Shown here one piece after another: positions 1-8,600 of a stretch of 64,000 nucleotides of DNA. The notes beneath the pieces are model-generated. The model was not told the origin of the DNA and did no database searches. It saw only the letters and a list, made by a program, of their open reading frames with translations. Source of the DNA: Haematobacter missouriensis (lineage in GTDB: Bacteria; Pseudomonadota; Alphaproteobacteria; Rhodobacterales; Rhodobacteraceae); the NCBI RefSeq assembly GCF_000740775.1, contig NZ_JFGS01000004.1:124001-188000 (forward strand). The letters run 5' to 3'. A program made the translations under genes and the position numbers. Within the stretch, counting starts at the first letter, position 1. Each line of letters opens with the position of its first letter.

Positions 1-556
1 TGCCGGAATCGCTCTTGGCGCGATGGCGGGCGCCGTCTCGGGGCTGATCGTGTTTCGCGCGAACGACCAGCAGCTTCGTGATCTGACGTTCTGGGGTCTT
101 GGCTCCCTGTCCGGGGCCACATGGTCCAAGGTGCTGGCGGCGGGGCCGATCATCCTCCTCGCGCTCGCCGCCGCCCCGTTTCTGGCGCGCGGGCTGAACC
201 GGCTGACGCTGGGCGAGGCGGCAGCGCTGCACATGGGGACGCCGGTGCAGCGGGTGAAGCGGGCAGCGATACTGTCCGTCGCGGCGGCGACCGGCGCATC
301 GGTGGCCGTATCGGGCGGGATCGGCTTCGTCGGCATCGTGGTGCCGCATCTCCTCCGGCTGGCCATCGGGCCGGATCACCGCTGGCTCCTGCCCTGCTCA
401 GCCCTTCTGGGCGCGGCGCTGCTGGTGCTTGCCGACGTGGTGAGCCGGACGGTCATCGCGCCCGCGGAACTGCCCATCGGCATCGTTACCGCCGCGATGG
501 GCGCGCCGTTCTTCTTGTGGATCCTGCTCCGCCAACGGGGAGTGATAGACCTGTGA
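1..556 (+). CDS. hmuU: Haem ABC transporter permease HmuU (5' end cut by window)
   Basis: FecCD-family membrane permease of a haem/iron-siderophore importer, acting in the inner membrane with the ATPase encoded just downstream. Only the C-terminal part (about 185 residues, open from base 2) is in the window; the start lies outside. Several hydrophobic helices are visible, together with the conserved FecCD segment GGIGFVGIVVPHLLRL, where the ATPase coupling helix docks. The stop codon overlaps the GTG start of the next gene by 4 nt, indicating one operon. The assignment to haem rather than another siderophore follows from the HmuV-like partner and is an inference. Confidence 0.85.
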   Translation, partial: AGIALGAMAGAVSGLIVFRANDQQLRDLTFWGLGSLSGATWSKVLAAGPIILLALAAAPFLARGLNRLTLGEAAALHMGTPVQRVKRAAILSVAAATGASVAVSGGIGFVGIVVPHLLRLAIGPDHRWLLPCSALLGAALLVLADVVSRTVIAPAELPIGIVTAAMGAPFFLWILLRQRGVIDL

Positions 557-1326
557 CCCTGACCGCGACCGACATCACGCTGCGCGCCGGGCGGCGTGTC
601 ATACTCGACCGGGTGAGCCTTTCCGCCCCCGCAGGCGCGTTGACGGCCATCGTCGGTCCGAACGGCTCCGGCAAGACCACGCTCATCCGCGCGCTGACGG
701 GAGAGGTCCGTCATGACGGGCGGGTGGCGCTCGACGGGCAGGATATCGCGGGCCTTTCGCCTGCCGTGCTGGCGGGGTTGCGGGGGGTGCTGCCGCAGGC
801 GAGCCTGCTGTCCTTCCCCTTCACGGTGCGGGAGGTCGTGCGGCTGGGCTGCGACGCGGCCATGACCCGGCCGCCTTCGGTGGAGACGGCGCTTGCCTCC
901 GTCGGCCTGCCGGGGTTCGAGGGGCGGTTCTATCAGGAACTGTCGGGTGGAGAGCAGCAGCGGGTGCAGCTTGCCCGCGTTCTGGCGCAGGTGTGGGAAC
1001 CGGTGCTGAACGGACGCCCGCGCTGGCTGTTCCTCGATGAGCCGGTGGCGAGCCTCGACATAGGCCATCAGCTCACCGTCATGCGGCTCGCGCACGATTA
1101 TGCGCGCCGTGGCGGCGGCGTGGTGGCGGTGATGCACGATCTGAACCTCACCGCGCTTTTCGCCGACAAGGTCGTGCTGCTGCATGAGGGGCGGATCCTC
1201 GCGGCGGATACACCGAGGGTCGTGCTGACCAGCGAGGCGCTTTCCGCAGCCTACGGCTGCCACCTCCGGGTGGGAGAGACGCCCCCGCCAGGCGTTCCCT
1301 TCATATTGCCTCAGACTGCGGCATGA
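553..1326 (+). CDS. hmuV: Haem ABC transporter ATP-binding protein HmuV
   Basis: Cytoplasmic ATPase that powers haem import through the HmuU permease. 257 residues from a GTG start that overlaps the hmuU stop. The Walker A motif GPNGSGKTT lies near residue 35, the signature LSGGEQQRVQLARVLAQ in the middle, and Walker B WLFLDEPVASLD after it, followed by the H-loop histidine in AVMHDLN. The residue pattern around the signature (long linker with VWEP.) matches the HmuV/FecE type. The gene lies directly behind hmuU and nothing follows it on the same strand. Iron (Fur) regulation is expected for the family, but its site would lie upstream of the window. Confidence 0.9.
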   Translation: MTLTATDITLRAGRRVILDRVSLSAPAGALTAIVGPNGSGKTTLIRALTGEVRHDGRVALDGQDIAGLSPAVLAGLRGVLPQASLLSFPFTVREVVRLGCDAAMTRPPSVETALASVGLPGFEGRFYQELSGGEQQRVQLARVLAQVWEPVLNGRPRWLFLDEPVASLDIGHQLTVMRLAHDYARRGGGVVAVMHDLNLTALFADKVVLLHEGRILAADTPRVVLTSEALSAAYGCHLRVGETPPPGVPFILPQTAA

Positions 1327-1330
1327 CCGG

Positions 1331-1500
1331 CTTACCACGCGGCTGAAAAAGTCCTGAAACGTCATGCCCATGTAACGGAAATGGGAAAATCGGCGCGGAA
1401 ATGCCCGGAAGCACGTCGATTTCCGGCTGGATTTCGTCAGATGGCAAACGATTTCCGCTTCGACACAGTCAAAAAAGTCTTTTCTCAGCAGCCTGTTAAA
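1331..1500. repeat. MITE-like repeat, copy 1
   Basis: An element of about 170 bp with imperfect terminal inverted repeats of about 24 bp: the left end at 1331-1354 (core GGCTGAAAAAGTC) matches the reverse complement of 1477-1500 (core CAGGCTGCTGAG). A second, diverged copy lies at 5161-5324 and shares blocks such as GGATTTCGTC and AACGATTTCC in the same order. It has no coding capacity for a transposase, so it looks like a miniature inverted-repeat element mobilised in trans. The parent IS family is not identified. Confidence 0.6.
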
Positions 1501-1805
1501 GGGCGTCGGCGGAAGGGGCAGCGGCAGGAAAATCCCCCGCCCACGACCACCGCCACGGAGATACGCCAACCCCAAAACCCGTCAGGCTCCAAAACCCATC
1601 GGACCCGGAATCGTAGGCACTAGAAGTCATAGGCCCCAGAATCGTTTGCCCGAAAAAATCGGGGGCCAAAAAATCCGTCATGTCCAAGTGAGATCGCCGC
1701 AGGCGGGCTGGCCCAAGATAGACTGACCCCAGCCAGGCTCACCCGCGTCAGGCTCCATGCGGCGGTCAGCGTGCCCCGCATGGAGTGGGGGCGGCCTGTC
1801 AGCAA
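1496..1805 (-). pseudogene. Possible pentapeptide-repeat protein remnant
   Basis: Read on the minus strand, this stretch shows a five-residue rhythm. One frame gives WSLTR-VSLAG-VSLSW; a shifted frame continues TDFLA-PDFFG-QTILG, with a hydrophobic residue at the central position as in pentapeptide repeats. On the DNA a 15-nt spacing of similar triplets is visible from about 1570 to 1770. The two parts are in different frames and stops interrupt them, so if real it is a broken gene. Low-complexity coincidence is the alternative. No other intact gene is visible between 1327 and 2647. Confidence 0.3.
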
Positions 1806-2138
1806 TCGGATGAGCAGATCATCTTCATTCCAAATAAGCTGTTAGGCATATTCTAGGAGCGTAAAGTCAGCCCATGACCCTCCTTCCAGAAAAGACGTCT
1901 GACTTCCTTGTGCGCGGGCGTCAGGTTCCGCTGCATCGTTCAACCTTATCCTCCATCTGCGGGACTGTGGATTTTCGCTAGCCTCCGTCGCATCGCAAAA
2001 GCTCCACCCCCAACGCGGGGACCGTCACATCGAGATGCGCGGCCCTCCGTCCGTGCCCACGAGAGACTGGCAGGTCACTGCAGGGGACTCGCCTTGCCTG
2101 TCACCTACGGGCCTGCGGGGGAGCGCCCCCAGTGAGGG

Positions 2139-2376
2139 TCGGCCTTCCGCGGGTCAGATGTAGGTGAAGTCGGCCAGCCACCGTTCTCGGCGATGACCGA
2201 CCGTTCGCCGTCGTCCTTCGGCTTTCCACGGCGTCTCGGCCATAACCGTAAAGCATGATCCGCAGCATCAGCCGTTCGATCCGGTGAAGGCCGCTGGCTC
2301 GCCCCTCTTGCAAACATCGCCAGACGCGGCGCGCGCTACATGTCCGGTCACTGGCCTTGAAGTCCGTCTCGATCAC
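2139..2376 (-). pseudogene. IS3-family transposase OrfB remnant
   Basis: Three minus-strand frames together spell the middle of an IS3-type OrfB. The first gives SDRTCSARRVWRCLQEG and GLHRIERLM; a second gives PRRRGKPKDDGERSVIAEN; the third gives RERWLADFTYI followed by a stop where the family has Trp (TGA for TGG). The segment ADFTYI normally carries the first catalytic Asp of the DDE core. The remaining DDE part and the ends are not recognisable. It is a decayed relic with at least two frameshifts. The flanks at 1806-2138 and 2377-2588 show nothing else I can name. Confidence 0.7.
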
Positions 2377-2588
2377 TGTGAAGGCACCGCGAGGGTCGCG
2401 AGACCTCCCTGTTGCGGAGAGCGGGTTGCGTTTGTGTCAACAAAACCGGCAGCGCAGCTGGCACGGCACCTCGGGAGCCGGAGACGACATGGGGGTGGTC
2501 TCCCGACTGCTTTCGCCTTGGAGGCTCGGGCAGACCGGATCTCAAGGCCCGTCATTCTGCGCCGATTGGACTAAAGCTGTAGGCATGA

Positions 2589-2608
2589 GAGCGGGGAATA
2601 TCCCGCTC
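2589..2608 (-). terminator. Hairpin downstream of the amidase gene
   Basis: A perfect 7-bp inverted repeat, GAGCGGG/CCCGCTC with a 6-nt loop, lies 40 nt beyond the amidase stop on the minus strand. There is no clear U-run, so intrinsic termination is only plausible. Confidence 0.4.
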
Positions 2609-2647
2609 CACAGGTGCCTTTCTCTGGCAGGTGCCCGGCCCCGACGG

Positions 2648-4105
2648 TCATCTCCCTGCGATCCCGGCGAGCGTGACGGGGGGGCGGCGATTGAACCACG
2701 GGCGCGCGGTTTCCAGTTCTGCGCAGAGGGAGATGAGCCGCTCGTCCTGCCCGAAGGCCGCCGCAAGCTGCACGCCGACCGGAAGCCCCTCCGGCGTCCA
2801 GTAGAGTGGGACAGAGGCCGCGGGTTGGCCGGAGGCGTTGAAGGAAACGGTGAAGGGCGAATAGGCGAAGATCCCGTCCGGCCCGGTGCGATAGCCCACG
2901 TAATCCTCCGTCGCATGGGAGAAGCGCCCGATCCGCGCGGGAGGCTCCGCCAGCGTGGGGGTGAGCAGGATGTCCCAGTCGAGGAAGAACCCCGCCATCT
3001 GCCGCCCATAAGCGTGGACGGTTTCCAGCGCCTCCAGATAGTCCTCCCCCGTGAGTGTGGCGGCGAAGGCCATGGCACCCCTGCTCACGCCCTCCACCTC
3101 CTCCGGCTCCAGCGCATGGCCCCGTGCGGCGACAGTCTGGCGGATGGAGAGCGCGGTGCCACAGGCCACGATGCGGGTCCACGCCTCCATCATCGCGGGC
3201 GTATCGGCGCGCGGCAGCGCGGGCTCGACGTGATGGCCAAGGTCCGTGAGCAGCCTTGCCGCGTCCTGCACGGCGGCGCGGGCCTCCGGGTGGATAGGCT
3301 CCCCCGTCAAGGTGGTATCGCAAAACGCGATGCGGAGCCGCTCCGGTGGGCGGGAGATGGCGTCGCGATATCCGGCGCCGAGCGGCGGCGGGAAGTAGGG
3401 CGCGCCGAGGTCCGGCCCTTCGCAGGCATCAAGCAGGACAGCCGTGTCCCGCACGCTCCGGGTCAGGAAACCGTCAATCGCCATCCCACCCCACGCCTCG
3501 CCGGAGGCGGGGCCATCCGGTAGCCGCGCCCGCGTGGCCTTGAAGCCGAACAGCCCGCAGGAGGAGGCGGGAATACGCACCGAGCCGCCTCCGTCAGAAC
3601 CATGCGCGGCAGGCACGATCCCCGCCGCGACAGACGCCGCCGCACCGCCCGAGGATCCCCCCGGCGTGTGGTCGAGGCTCCATGGGTTCCGCGTAGGCCC
3701 ACCATAGACCACCGCTTCCGTCGCGGCCCCGATCGCCCCTTCCGGCACGGTCGTCCGCCCGAAGGTGACAAGCCCGGTGCCCCTCAGACGCAGATAGATC
3801 TCCGAATCGTAGTCGTAGCTTGTGCCGCGATGGAGCCGGGAGCCGAGATGAGTCGGAAAATCCACGGCCTCCGCGCCCAGATCCTTCAGCAGGAACGGGA
3901 CACCGGCGAATGGCCCGGAAGGCAGGCCCGCGCGGATCGACCGCCGCGCCGTTTCTTCCTGCACAAGCGTCACCGCGTTCAGGAGCGGGTTCAGCGCCTC
4001 CACCCGCGCGAGCGCCGCGTCCAGCAGTTCATCCGCCGAAACGGCTTTCCGCGCAACCAGACCTGCCAGCCCCACCGCGTCGTAATCCTCATATTCCGCG
4101 AACAT
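2648..4105 (-). CDS. Amidase (amidase-signature family)
   Basis: Probable amide hydrolase of the amidase-signature superfamily (GatA-like fold, cytoplasmic). 485 residues, the usual length for a stand-alone member. The Ser-cisSer-Lys triad is recognisable: the Lys in PFLLKDLG (about residue 75), the cis-Ser in the Gly/Ser-rich segment TPGGSSGGAAASVAAG, and the nucleophile region DGGGSVRIPAS. No gatB or gatC lies nearby, so a role in Gln-tRNA formation is unlikely; the substrate cannot be told. The gene is divergent from cbiZ and lies between the two MITE-like repeats, which may mean it arrived with the neighbouring mobile debris. Confidence 0.8.
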   Translation of the reverse strand: MFAEYEDYDAVGLAGLVARKAVSADELLDAALARVEALNPLLNAVTLVQEETARRSIRAGLPSGPFAGVPFLLKDLGAEAVDFPTHLGSRLHRGTSYDYDSEIYLRLRGTGLVTFGRTTVPEGAIGAATEAVVYGGPTRNPWSLDHTPGGSSGGAAASVAAGIVPAAHGSDGGGSVRIPASSCGLFGFKATRARLPDGPASGEAWGGMAIDGFLTRSVRDTAVLLDACEGPDLGAPYFPPPLGAGYRDAISRPPERLRIAFCDTTLTGEPIHPEARAAVQDAARLLTDLGHHVEPALPRADTPAMMEAWTRIVACGTALSIRQTVAARGHALEPEEVEGVSRGAMAFAATLTGEDYLEALETVHAYGRQMAGFFLDWDILLTPTLAEPPARIGRFSHATEDYVGYRTGPDGIFAYSPFTVSFNASGQPAASVPLYWTPEGLPVGVQLAAAFGQDERLISLCAELETARPWFNRRPPVTLAGIAGR

Positions 4106-4239
4106 CCCGCCCCCTGCACTGCCGGTTCTGCCCGAAGGTGGCTTCGATGCCGCGGCGGCGCAAGCATCCTATGCGCCTGCTTGACAGCGGCGGCGGCCCG
4201 GCTATCCCCAACTCCAGCCTCCTCCCTCGCGGGTTGCCC

Positions 4240-5076
4240 ATGTCCTTTCCTCCTCCCGGCCCCCTTCACGGCCCCGACGCGGGTCCGCGGCTGATGACCG
4301 TGACCCTCGACCGGCCGTGGCTGCGCTGCGACCTCGGACGGATGCGCCGGGTGCTGAGCTGGTCATTGAACCGGCCGGGATTCGTCAGCGCGCGGCATAT
4401 TCTGTGGCGGGAAGTGCGGGACGCGGACCTGACAACCGATCTGGACACCGGGCGCTGGTTCACCGGCGAACTCGCCCGGAGCGGAGATACGGAGGCGGTG
4501 GGCCTGCTCACCTCCCGCGATGTTGGCACCTGGCGCGGAGCCTCGGCGGAGGTGGAGGGAATCCGCGCGCAGGCGGTGGTGACGGCCGGCCTCTCCAACG
4601 CGGAACGCGTGGGCCGCAGGCGACCGGTCACGCCAGACTACAGGGCGGCAGGCGGGGTGGCGGGCACTGTCTCGACATCCGGTGTCACGGGAGGCGGTAT
4701 CGCCGAGAGCGGCGTCGGGGCAGCGCGCTTCTCGACACCGGGTGCCATGACATCTGGCCTCGCGGCGGGCGGCCTCGCGGCAGGGGGATATGGCACGATC
4801 AACATCGCCGTCGCGGTGTCGGAGGGGCTGAGCGACGGGGCGATGGTGGAGGCGCTTTCCATCGTGGCGGAAGCCAGGACCGCCGCCGTGCTGGAAGCCG
4901 GTCTGGTCCTTGTCACCGGAACGGCCACCGGGACCGGAACGGATTGCATCGCGCTCGCCGCCGATCCCGGAGAGGCACGGCATGCGGGGCTGCACACACC
5001 TGCGGGCGAGGTTCTGGGCCGCGTGGTGATGGAGGCTACGGCAGCGGCCATCGCGGACTGGATGGCACTGTCCTAG
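4240..5076 (+). CDS. cbiZ: Adenosylcobinamide amidohydrolase CbiZ
   Basis: Salvage enzyme that removes the aminopropanol-bearing side chain of adenosylcobinamide so that it re-enters B12 synthesis as adenosylcobyric acid. 278 residues from ATG 4240; a start at about 4294 is also possible because neither has a strong Shine-Dalgarno site. Family motifs are clear: GLLTSRDVG, VTAGLSNAERVG, GTINIAVAVSEGLSDGAMVEAL, EARTAAVLEAG and TGTGTDCIALA. An unusual feature is a Gly/Ser/Ala-rich stretch of roughly 45 residues (about 130-178) inserted between AERVG and GTINI, where relatives have a short loop. No cobalamin riboswitch was recognised upstream. Confidence 0.85.
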   Translation: MSFPPPGPLHGPDAGPRLMTVTLDRPWLRCDLGRMRRVLSWSLNRPGFVSARHILWREVRDADLTTDLDTGRWFTGELARSGDTEAVGLLTSRDVGTWRGASAEVEGIRAQAVVTAGLSNAERVGRRRPVTPDYRAAGGVAGTVSTSGVTGGGIAESGVGAARFSTPGAMTSGLAAGGLAAGGYGTINIAVAVSEGLSDGAMVEALSIVAEARTAAVLEAGLVLVTGTATGTGTDCIALAADPGEARHAGLHTPAGEVLGRVVMEATAAAIADWMALS

Positions 5077-5090
5077 GCTGCCTCCGGCAG

Positions 5091-5110
5091 CGCGGGGGAC
5101 GCCCCCCGCG
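5091..5110 (+). terminator. GC hairpin after cbiZ
   Basis: An 8-bp stem, CGCGGGGG/CCCCCGCG with a 4-nt loop, begins 14 nt after the cbiZ stop. It lacks a U-run, so it could stop transcription only inefficiently or with Rho. Confidence 0.4.
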
Positions 5111-5160
5111 ACCCCCGGCGGCGCCGTCGCGGCAGACCCGACACGTCTACAGAGCGGGCG

Positions 5161-5324
5161 GCCAGCAGGCTGCTGAAGAAGTCTTGAAGTGCCATGCTAA
5201 ACCCCGGAAATCCGAAAAAATCGGCCCGGACATATCTGGATTTCGTCTGTAGGTGGCGAACGATTTCCACTCCAAAAACGCAAAACAACACAGGCAAAAG
5301 AGCCTTTTTCAGCGGCCTGCTAAA
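5161..5324. repeat. MITE-like repeat, copy 2
   Basis: Second copy of the element at 1331-1500, about 164 bp. Its terminal inverted repeats are better preserved: the left end (core GCAGGCTGCTGAAGAAG) pairs with the reverse complement of 5301-5324 (core GCAGGCCGCTGAAAAAG). The internal sequence is homologous but diverged, so the two insertions are old. Together the copies bracket the amidase-cbiZ block. The rest of 5325-5516 holds nothing I can identify. Confidence 0.65.
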
Positions 5325-5516
5325 AGGCCAGGCACCGACAAACCCGTGTCCCTGGACCTGAGCCCCGCACGAGTGCCCCCGAAGCCGTGCCCACAGTCTC
5401 GCACCCACAGACCGGTGCCGACAGAGCTGCATCCGCCGGTTACAGCAACCGGGTTGCGGAGAGGCCCCTTTGCCATGCTAGACAGGGACGACAGCCTCCC
5501 CCGAACGGAAATCCAC

Positions 5517-6236
5517 ATGACCATCCACATCGGTGCCGCACCCGGAGACATCGCCGAAACCGTGCTGCTTCCCGGCGACCCCTACCGGGCCCGCTGGGCC
5601 GCCGAAACCTTCCTGGACAGCCCCCGGCTCGTCAACGACGTTCGCGGCATGCTGGGCTACACCGGCACATGGCGGGGGCATCCGGTGACCATACAGGGAT
5701 CGGGCATGGGAATGCCCTCACTCTCCATCTATGTGAACGAGCTGATCCGGGACTATGGCGCACGGACGCTGATCCGCATCGGCTCTGCTGGCGCGATGCA
5801 GAAGCGCGTCAATCTGCGGGATCTGGTGCTGGCCCTGTCGGCCTCCAGCCTGTCCACCCCGTCGCGCGGCATCTTCCGGGAACTGAACTACGCGCCCACG
5901 CCGGACTGGGGCCTTCTCCATGCCGCATGGCAGGCGGCAAGCGCGCGCGGGCTGCCCACCCATGCGGGCGGTATCTATTCGGCGGATGTGTTCTATGACG
6001 AACGCCCCGACCTCAACGAGCAGATGACCCGTCACGGCATCCTTTGCGTGGAGATGGAGGCAGCGGAGCTTTACACGCTCGCCGCGCGCTACGGCGTGCG
6101 GGCGCTGGCCATCCTGACCATATCCGACCACCTGCTCCGCAAGGAGGCGCTGCCCGCCGCCGACCGGGAGAAGAGCTTCGGCGAGATGGTCGAAGTCGCG
6201 CTCGCAGCCGCTTTCGCCGGGGAGGACGCACGATGA
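5517..6236 (+). CDS. deoD: Purine-nucleoside phosphorylase DeoD
   Basis: Phosphorolysis of purine (deoxy)nucleosides to base and (deoxy)ribose-1-phosphate in the cytosol. 239 residues, the length of hexameric bacterial PNPs. The start is ATG 5517, because homology begins with [20 protein letters not shown]. Visible family motifs are the phosphate-binding GDPYRARW, the signature [22 protein letters not shown], and the nucleoside-site [13 protein letters not shown] with the catalytic Asp in TISDHL. The stop overlaps the ATG of the aldo/keto reductase gene by 4 nt, so the two are translated together. Confidence 0.93.
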   Translation: MTIHIGAAPGDIAETVLLPGDPYRARWAAETFLDSPRLVNDVRGMLGYTGTWRGHPVTIQGSGMGMPSLSIYVNELIRDYGARTLIRIGSAGAMQKRVNLRDLVLALSASSLSTPSRGIFRELNYAPTPDWGLLHAAWQAASARGLPTHAGGIYSADVFYDERPDLNEQMTRHGILCVEMEAAELYTLAARYGVRALAILTISDHLLRKEALPAADREKSFGEMVEVALAAAFAGEDAR

Positions 6237-7216
6237 TCCGCCGCAGGCTGGGCCGGAACGGGCCAGAGGTTTCCGCCATCGGGCTTGGCTGCATGAGCTT
6301 CGCGGGCTTCTATGGTGCCACCGACCGGGAGGAGAGCTTCCGCTGTCTGGACGCGGCGCGCGATCTGGGGATCGACTTTCTCGACACGGCAGAGCTTTAC
6401 GGGATGGGCCTCTCGGAGGAGGTGATCGGCGCCTATATGGCGGACCGGAAGGCTACCTTCCAGATCGCCACCAAGGGCGGAATCATCCCGAAGCCTACGC
6501 GGCATTTCAACAATTCTCCCAGTTACTTCCGGGATGCTCTTGAGAAGTCGCTGAAACGTCTCGGGGTGGAGCGGATCGCCCTTTACTACGCGCATCGCCA
6601 CGATGCGGAAGTGCCGGTGGAAGAGGTCGCGGGAACCCTCTCCCGCTTCGTGGAGGAGGGCAAGATCGACGGGATCGGCTTTTCCGAGATCGCGCCCGCC
6701 ACCCTTCGCCGCGCCCACGCCGCCCACCCGGTGACCGCGATCCAGAACGAATACTCGCTTTGGACGCGGCAACCGGAACTGGGAATGCTGCAGGCGACAG
6801 AGGAGTTGGGTGTGGCATTCGTCGCCTTCTCGCCGCTGGGGCGGGGTATATTCGCCGAAACACCACCTGACCCCACCCACTTTGCGGAAACCGACTTCCG
6901 GCGCGGCAATCCCCGCTTTCAGGAGCCGAACTGGAGCGCGAACCTAGGCTGGGTGGAGGGCTTCCGCAGCTTTTGCCACGCGCGCGGCTGGTCTGTTCCC
7001 GCCACGGCAGTGGCCTGGACTCTGGACCGCGCGCCGCACGTGCTCTCCATCCCCGGCACACGCTCGGCCGCGCATCTCGAAGAGATTGCCGGAGCAGCGA
7101 CAATCGCATTCACCGAGGAGGACCGGCACGACATCGCGCGGCTGATGCCGCCCGGTTTCGCACACGGCCCCCGTTATTCCGAGGCGCAGCACAAGGGCGT
7201 GCCGATCTACGGCTGA
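6233..7216 (+). CDS. Aldo/keto reductase
   Basis: NADPH-dependent oxidoreductase of the aldo/keto reductase superfamily (YajO/Tas-like branch), cytosolic. 327 residues. The catalytic tetrad can be seen: Asp and Tyr in FLDTAELYG (about residues 45-52), Lys in IATKGG, and His in YYAHRHD. The C-terminal cofactor region is [15 protein letters not shown]. It is coupled to deoD by a 4-nt overlap, which hints at use of a sugar or nucleoside-derived carbonyl, but the substrate is unknown. It is the last intact gene before about 1.4 kb of non-coding, IS-scarred sequence. Confidence 0.88.
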   Translation: MIRRRLGRNGPEVSAIGLGCMSFAGFYGATDREESFRCLDAARDLGIDFLDTAELYGMGLSEEVIGAYMADRKATFQIATKGGIIPKPTRHFNNSPSYFRDALEKSLKRLGVERIALYYAHRHDAEVPVEEVAGTLSRFVEEGKIDGIGFSEIAPATLRRAHAAHPVTAIQNEYSLWTRQPELGMLQATEELGVAFVAFSPLGRGIFAETPPDPTHFAETDFRRGNPRFQEPNWSANLGWVEGFRSFCHARGWSVPATAVAWTLDRAPHVLSIPGTRSAAHLEEIAGAATIAFTEEDRHDIARLMPPGFAHGPRYSEAQHKGVPIYG

Positions 7217-8529
7217 AAGGCGCTTCCGCCAGTGGCGGCCGCCGCTTGTCTACGACGCAAGACCCCCGTTCCTGCACCCGGGCGCCGGGACGGTAAGGAG
7301 TTGCGAACCATGCCCGGATCGGCTGGCGGATATCCTATGACCGCCTGAATAGTGGTGTATGGCCCTGGCAAACAGCGACGCATCCAGCCGCGCCCCCCCG
7401 GGTGGGCGCACTCAAGGCAGGCGAAGGATCGGGTTGTTATCCCATGGTTTGCTGCGGTCCATACCTGGGAATGGAAGGCTGGCCTGCGGGACAAGGTTCG
7501 TCGCGGCGGCGCCCCAACCACATACGCCGTCCGACCTCCAATCCTTTGATCGTATACTTCGACCCGCGTTCAGCGGGGAACATCAACCCGAAACAGTCGC
7601 GAGGCGGCGAACCCGAGCAACGGTCCAGGATCTGACGAACGGGATTGGAAACCAGATTCGATGGTTCTTTCCGATGTCGAAGAGATGATCGTCTTGGCGG
7701 TCCAGCAACACACGCTGCTGCCAGTGGAATGGTTTTATGCCTTGCAGATCACCCGGCCGCAGCTGATGCGATCAGTGCAGCAGCGGTGTTTAAAGCGACA
7801 TAGACGCTCGCGTCTCTTCACGAGGCCCACATCGATACTCCGGATACGGCTTCAAAACCGTACCGCAACAGGTCGATGGGCCAAAGCTGCGCGTCCGAGC
7901 AGAGAGGCTAGTGGCCATTTCAGAAAAGCCTGCCTTTTCTTCCGTTTTCAAACCACGAACTCCCCCCAGCCTGCCTGGGCGAATGGTGTTTCCAACACAT
8001 CCTCAGCGGAACGCGAATTACCCCAGCCTTCGAACTATCCCACCCTGTTATCGCGGCTTGCGGAAATGCGTGGCGGGCCGAAAATCCACCATTCGACCAG
8101 GCCTCCCCGCCCGTAAAGAGCCACCTCAAGAGGAAATACGCTTTCGGCAAGGCTGGGCTGCGCCAGTCCTTGGGTAGGTTGCTCCAGTACCGGCTACAGA
8201 AGGCAGTGCTCCCAAACTGCCATGCGAGCGACGCGGGCTGGTGCTCACGACCGGGATGTCCGCAGCGCGGAAGGAGTGTGGCTTTGCCTGAAAGGTTGAA
8301 CAGAGGTCGCTTCGCGCAGCCGCTACGGCGGAAGATGCTTCCCCAAAGGGGCCTCCACCCCAATTCGGGGAGCTTCGGGTAATTTCCGGGCAGATTTCCC
8401 GTGTTTCGACAGAAAACCTGCCGTTCCGCCACCGTGATCGGGCGCATCGCACCCGCAATCCGGAAAACGACGCCTTCGCGGTCGCGCCGCAGTGTCTCAT
8501 CACAAACCCTCGCTCTTTCGGGCTTTTCC
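7217..8529. other. Gene-poor stretch with IS debris
   Basis: About 1.3 kb without a convincing intact gene on either strand. Apart from the IS481-type relic at 7661-7831, no homology, RNA gene or clear terminator was recognised. Open frames here are typical random frames of GC-rich DNA. It is probably a scar left by past insertions in front of the formate dehydrogenase operon. Confidence 0.55.
7661..7831 (+). pseudogene. IS481-family transposase remnant
   Basis: This short stretch spells the N-terminal DNA-binding part of IS481-type transposases: VLSDVEEMIVLAVQQHTLLP, then YALQITRPQLMRS and QRCLKRHRRSRL. Family members have the form VLS..EEAMIVAFRKHTLLPLDDCLYALQ followed by IPHLTRSSLHRCLQRHGISRL, from memory of the family. 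The downstream DDE domain is lost and the N-terminal helix-turn-helix is not visible. It is a decayed relic. Confidence 0.6.
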
Positions 8530-8558
8530 TTGACAGCCCCCATAGGCCGCTCCATCCT
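8530..8558 (+). promoter_or_regulatory. Candidate promoter of the formate dehydrogenase operon
   Basis: A perfect -35 hexamer TTGACA (8530-8535) is followed after 17 nt by CATCCT (8553-8558), a weak -10. It lies about 45 nt upstream of the fdnG start, which has its own strong Shine-Dalgarno sequence (AGGAGGAGG) immediately before the ATG. Confidence 0.45.
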
Positions 8559-8600
8559 TCCATCACCCATCTTTACGGACAGGCAGAGGAGGAGGACCTC

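Noticed and set aside
1381-1623. 80-codon plus-strand frame
   Set aside because: Most of it is the MITE-like repeat; no protein family and no ribosome site.
4106-4239. Cobalamin riboswitch before cbiZ
   Set aside because: I looked for the conserved B12-box pattern and found none in this short gap.
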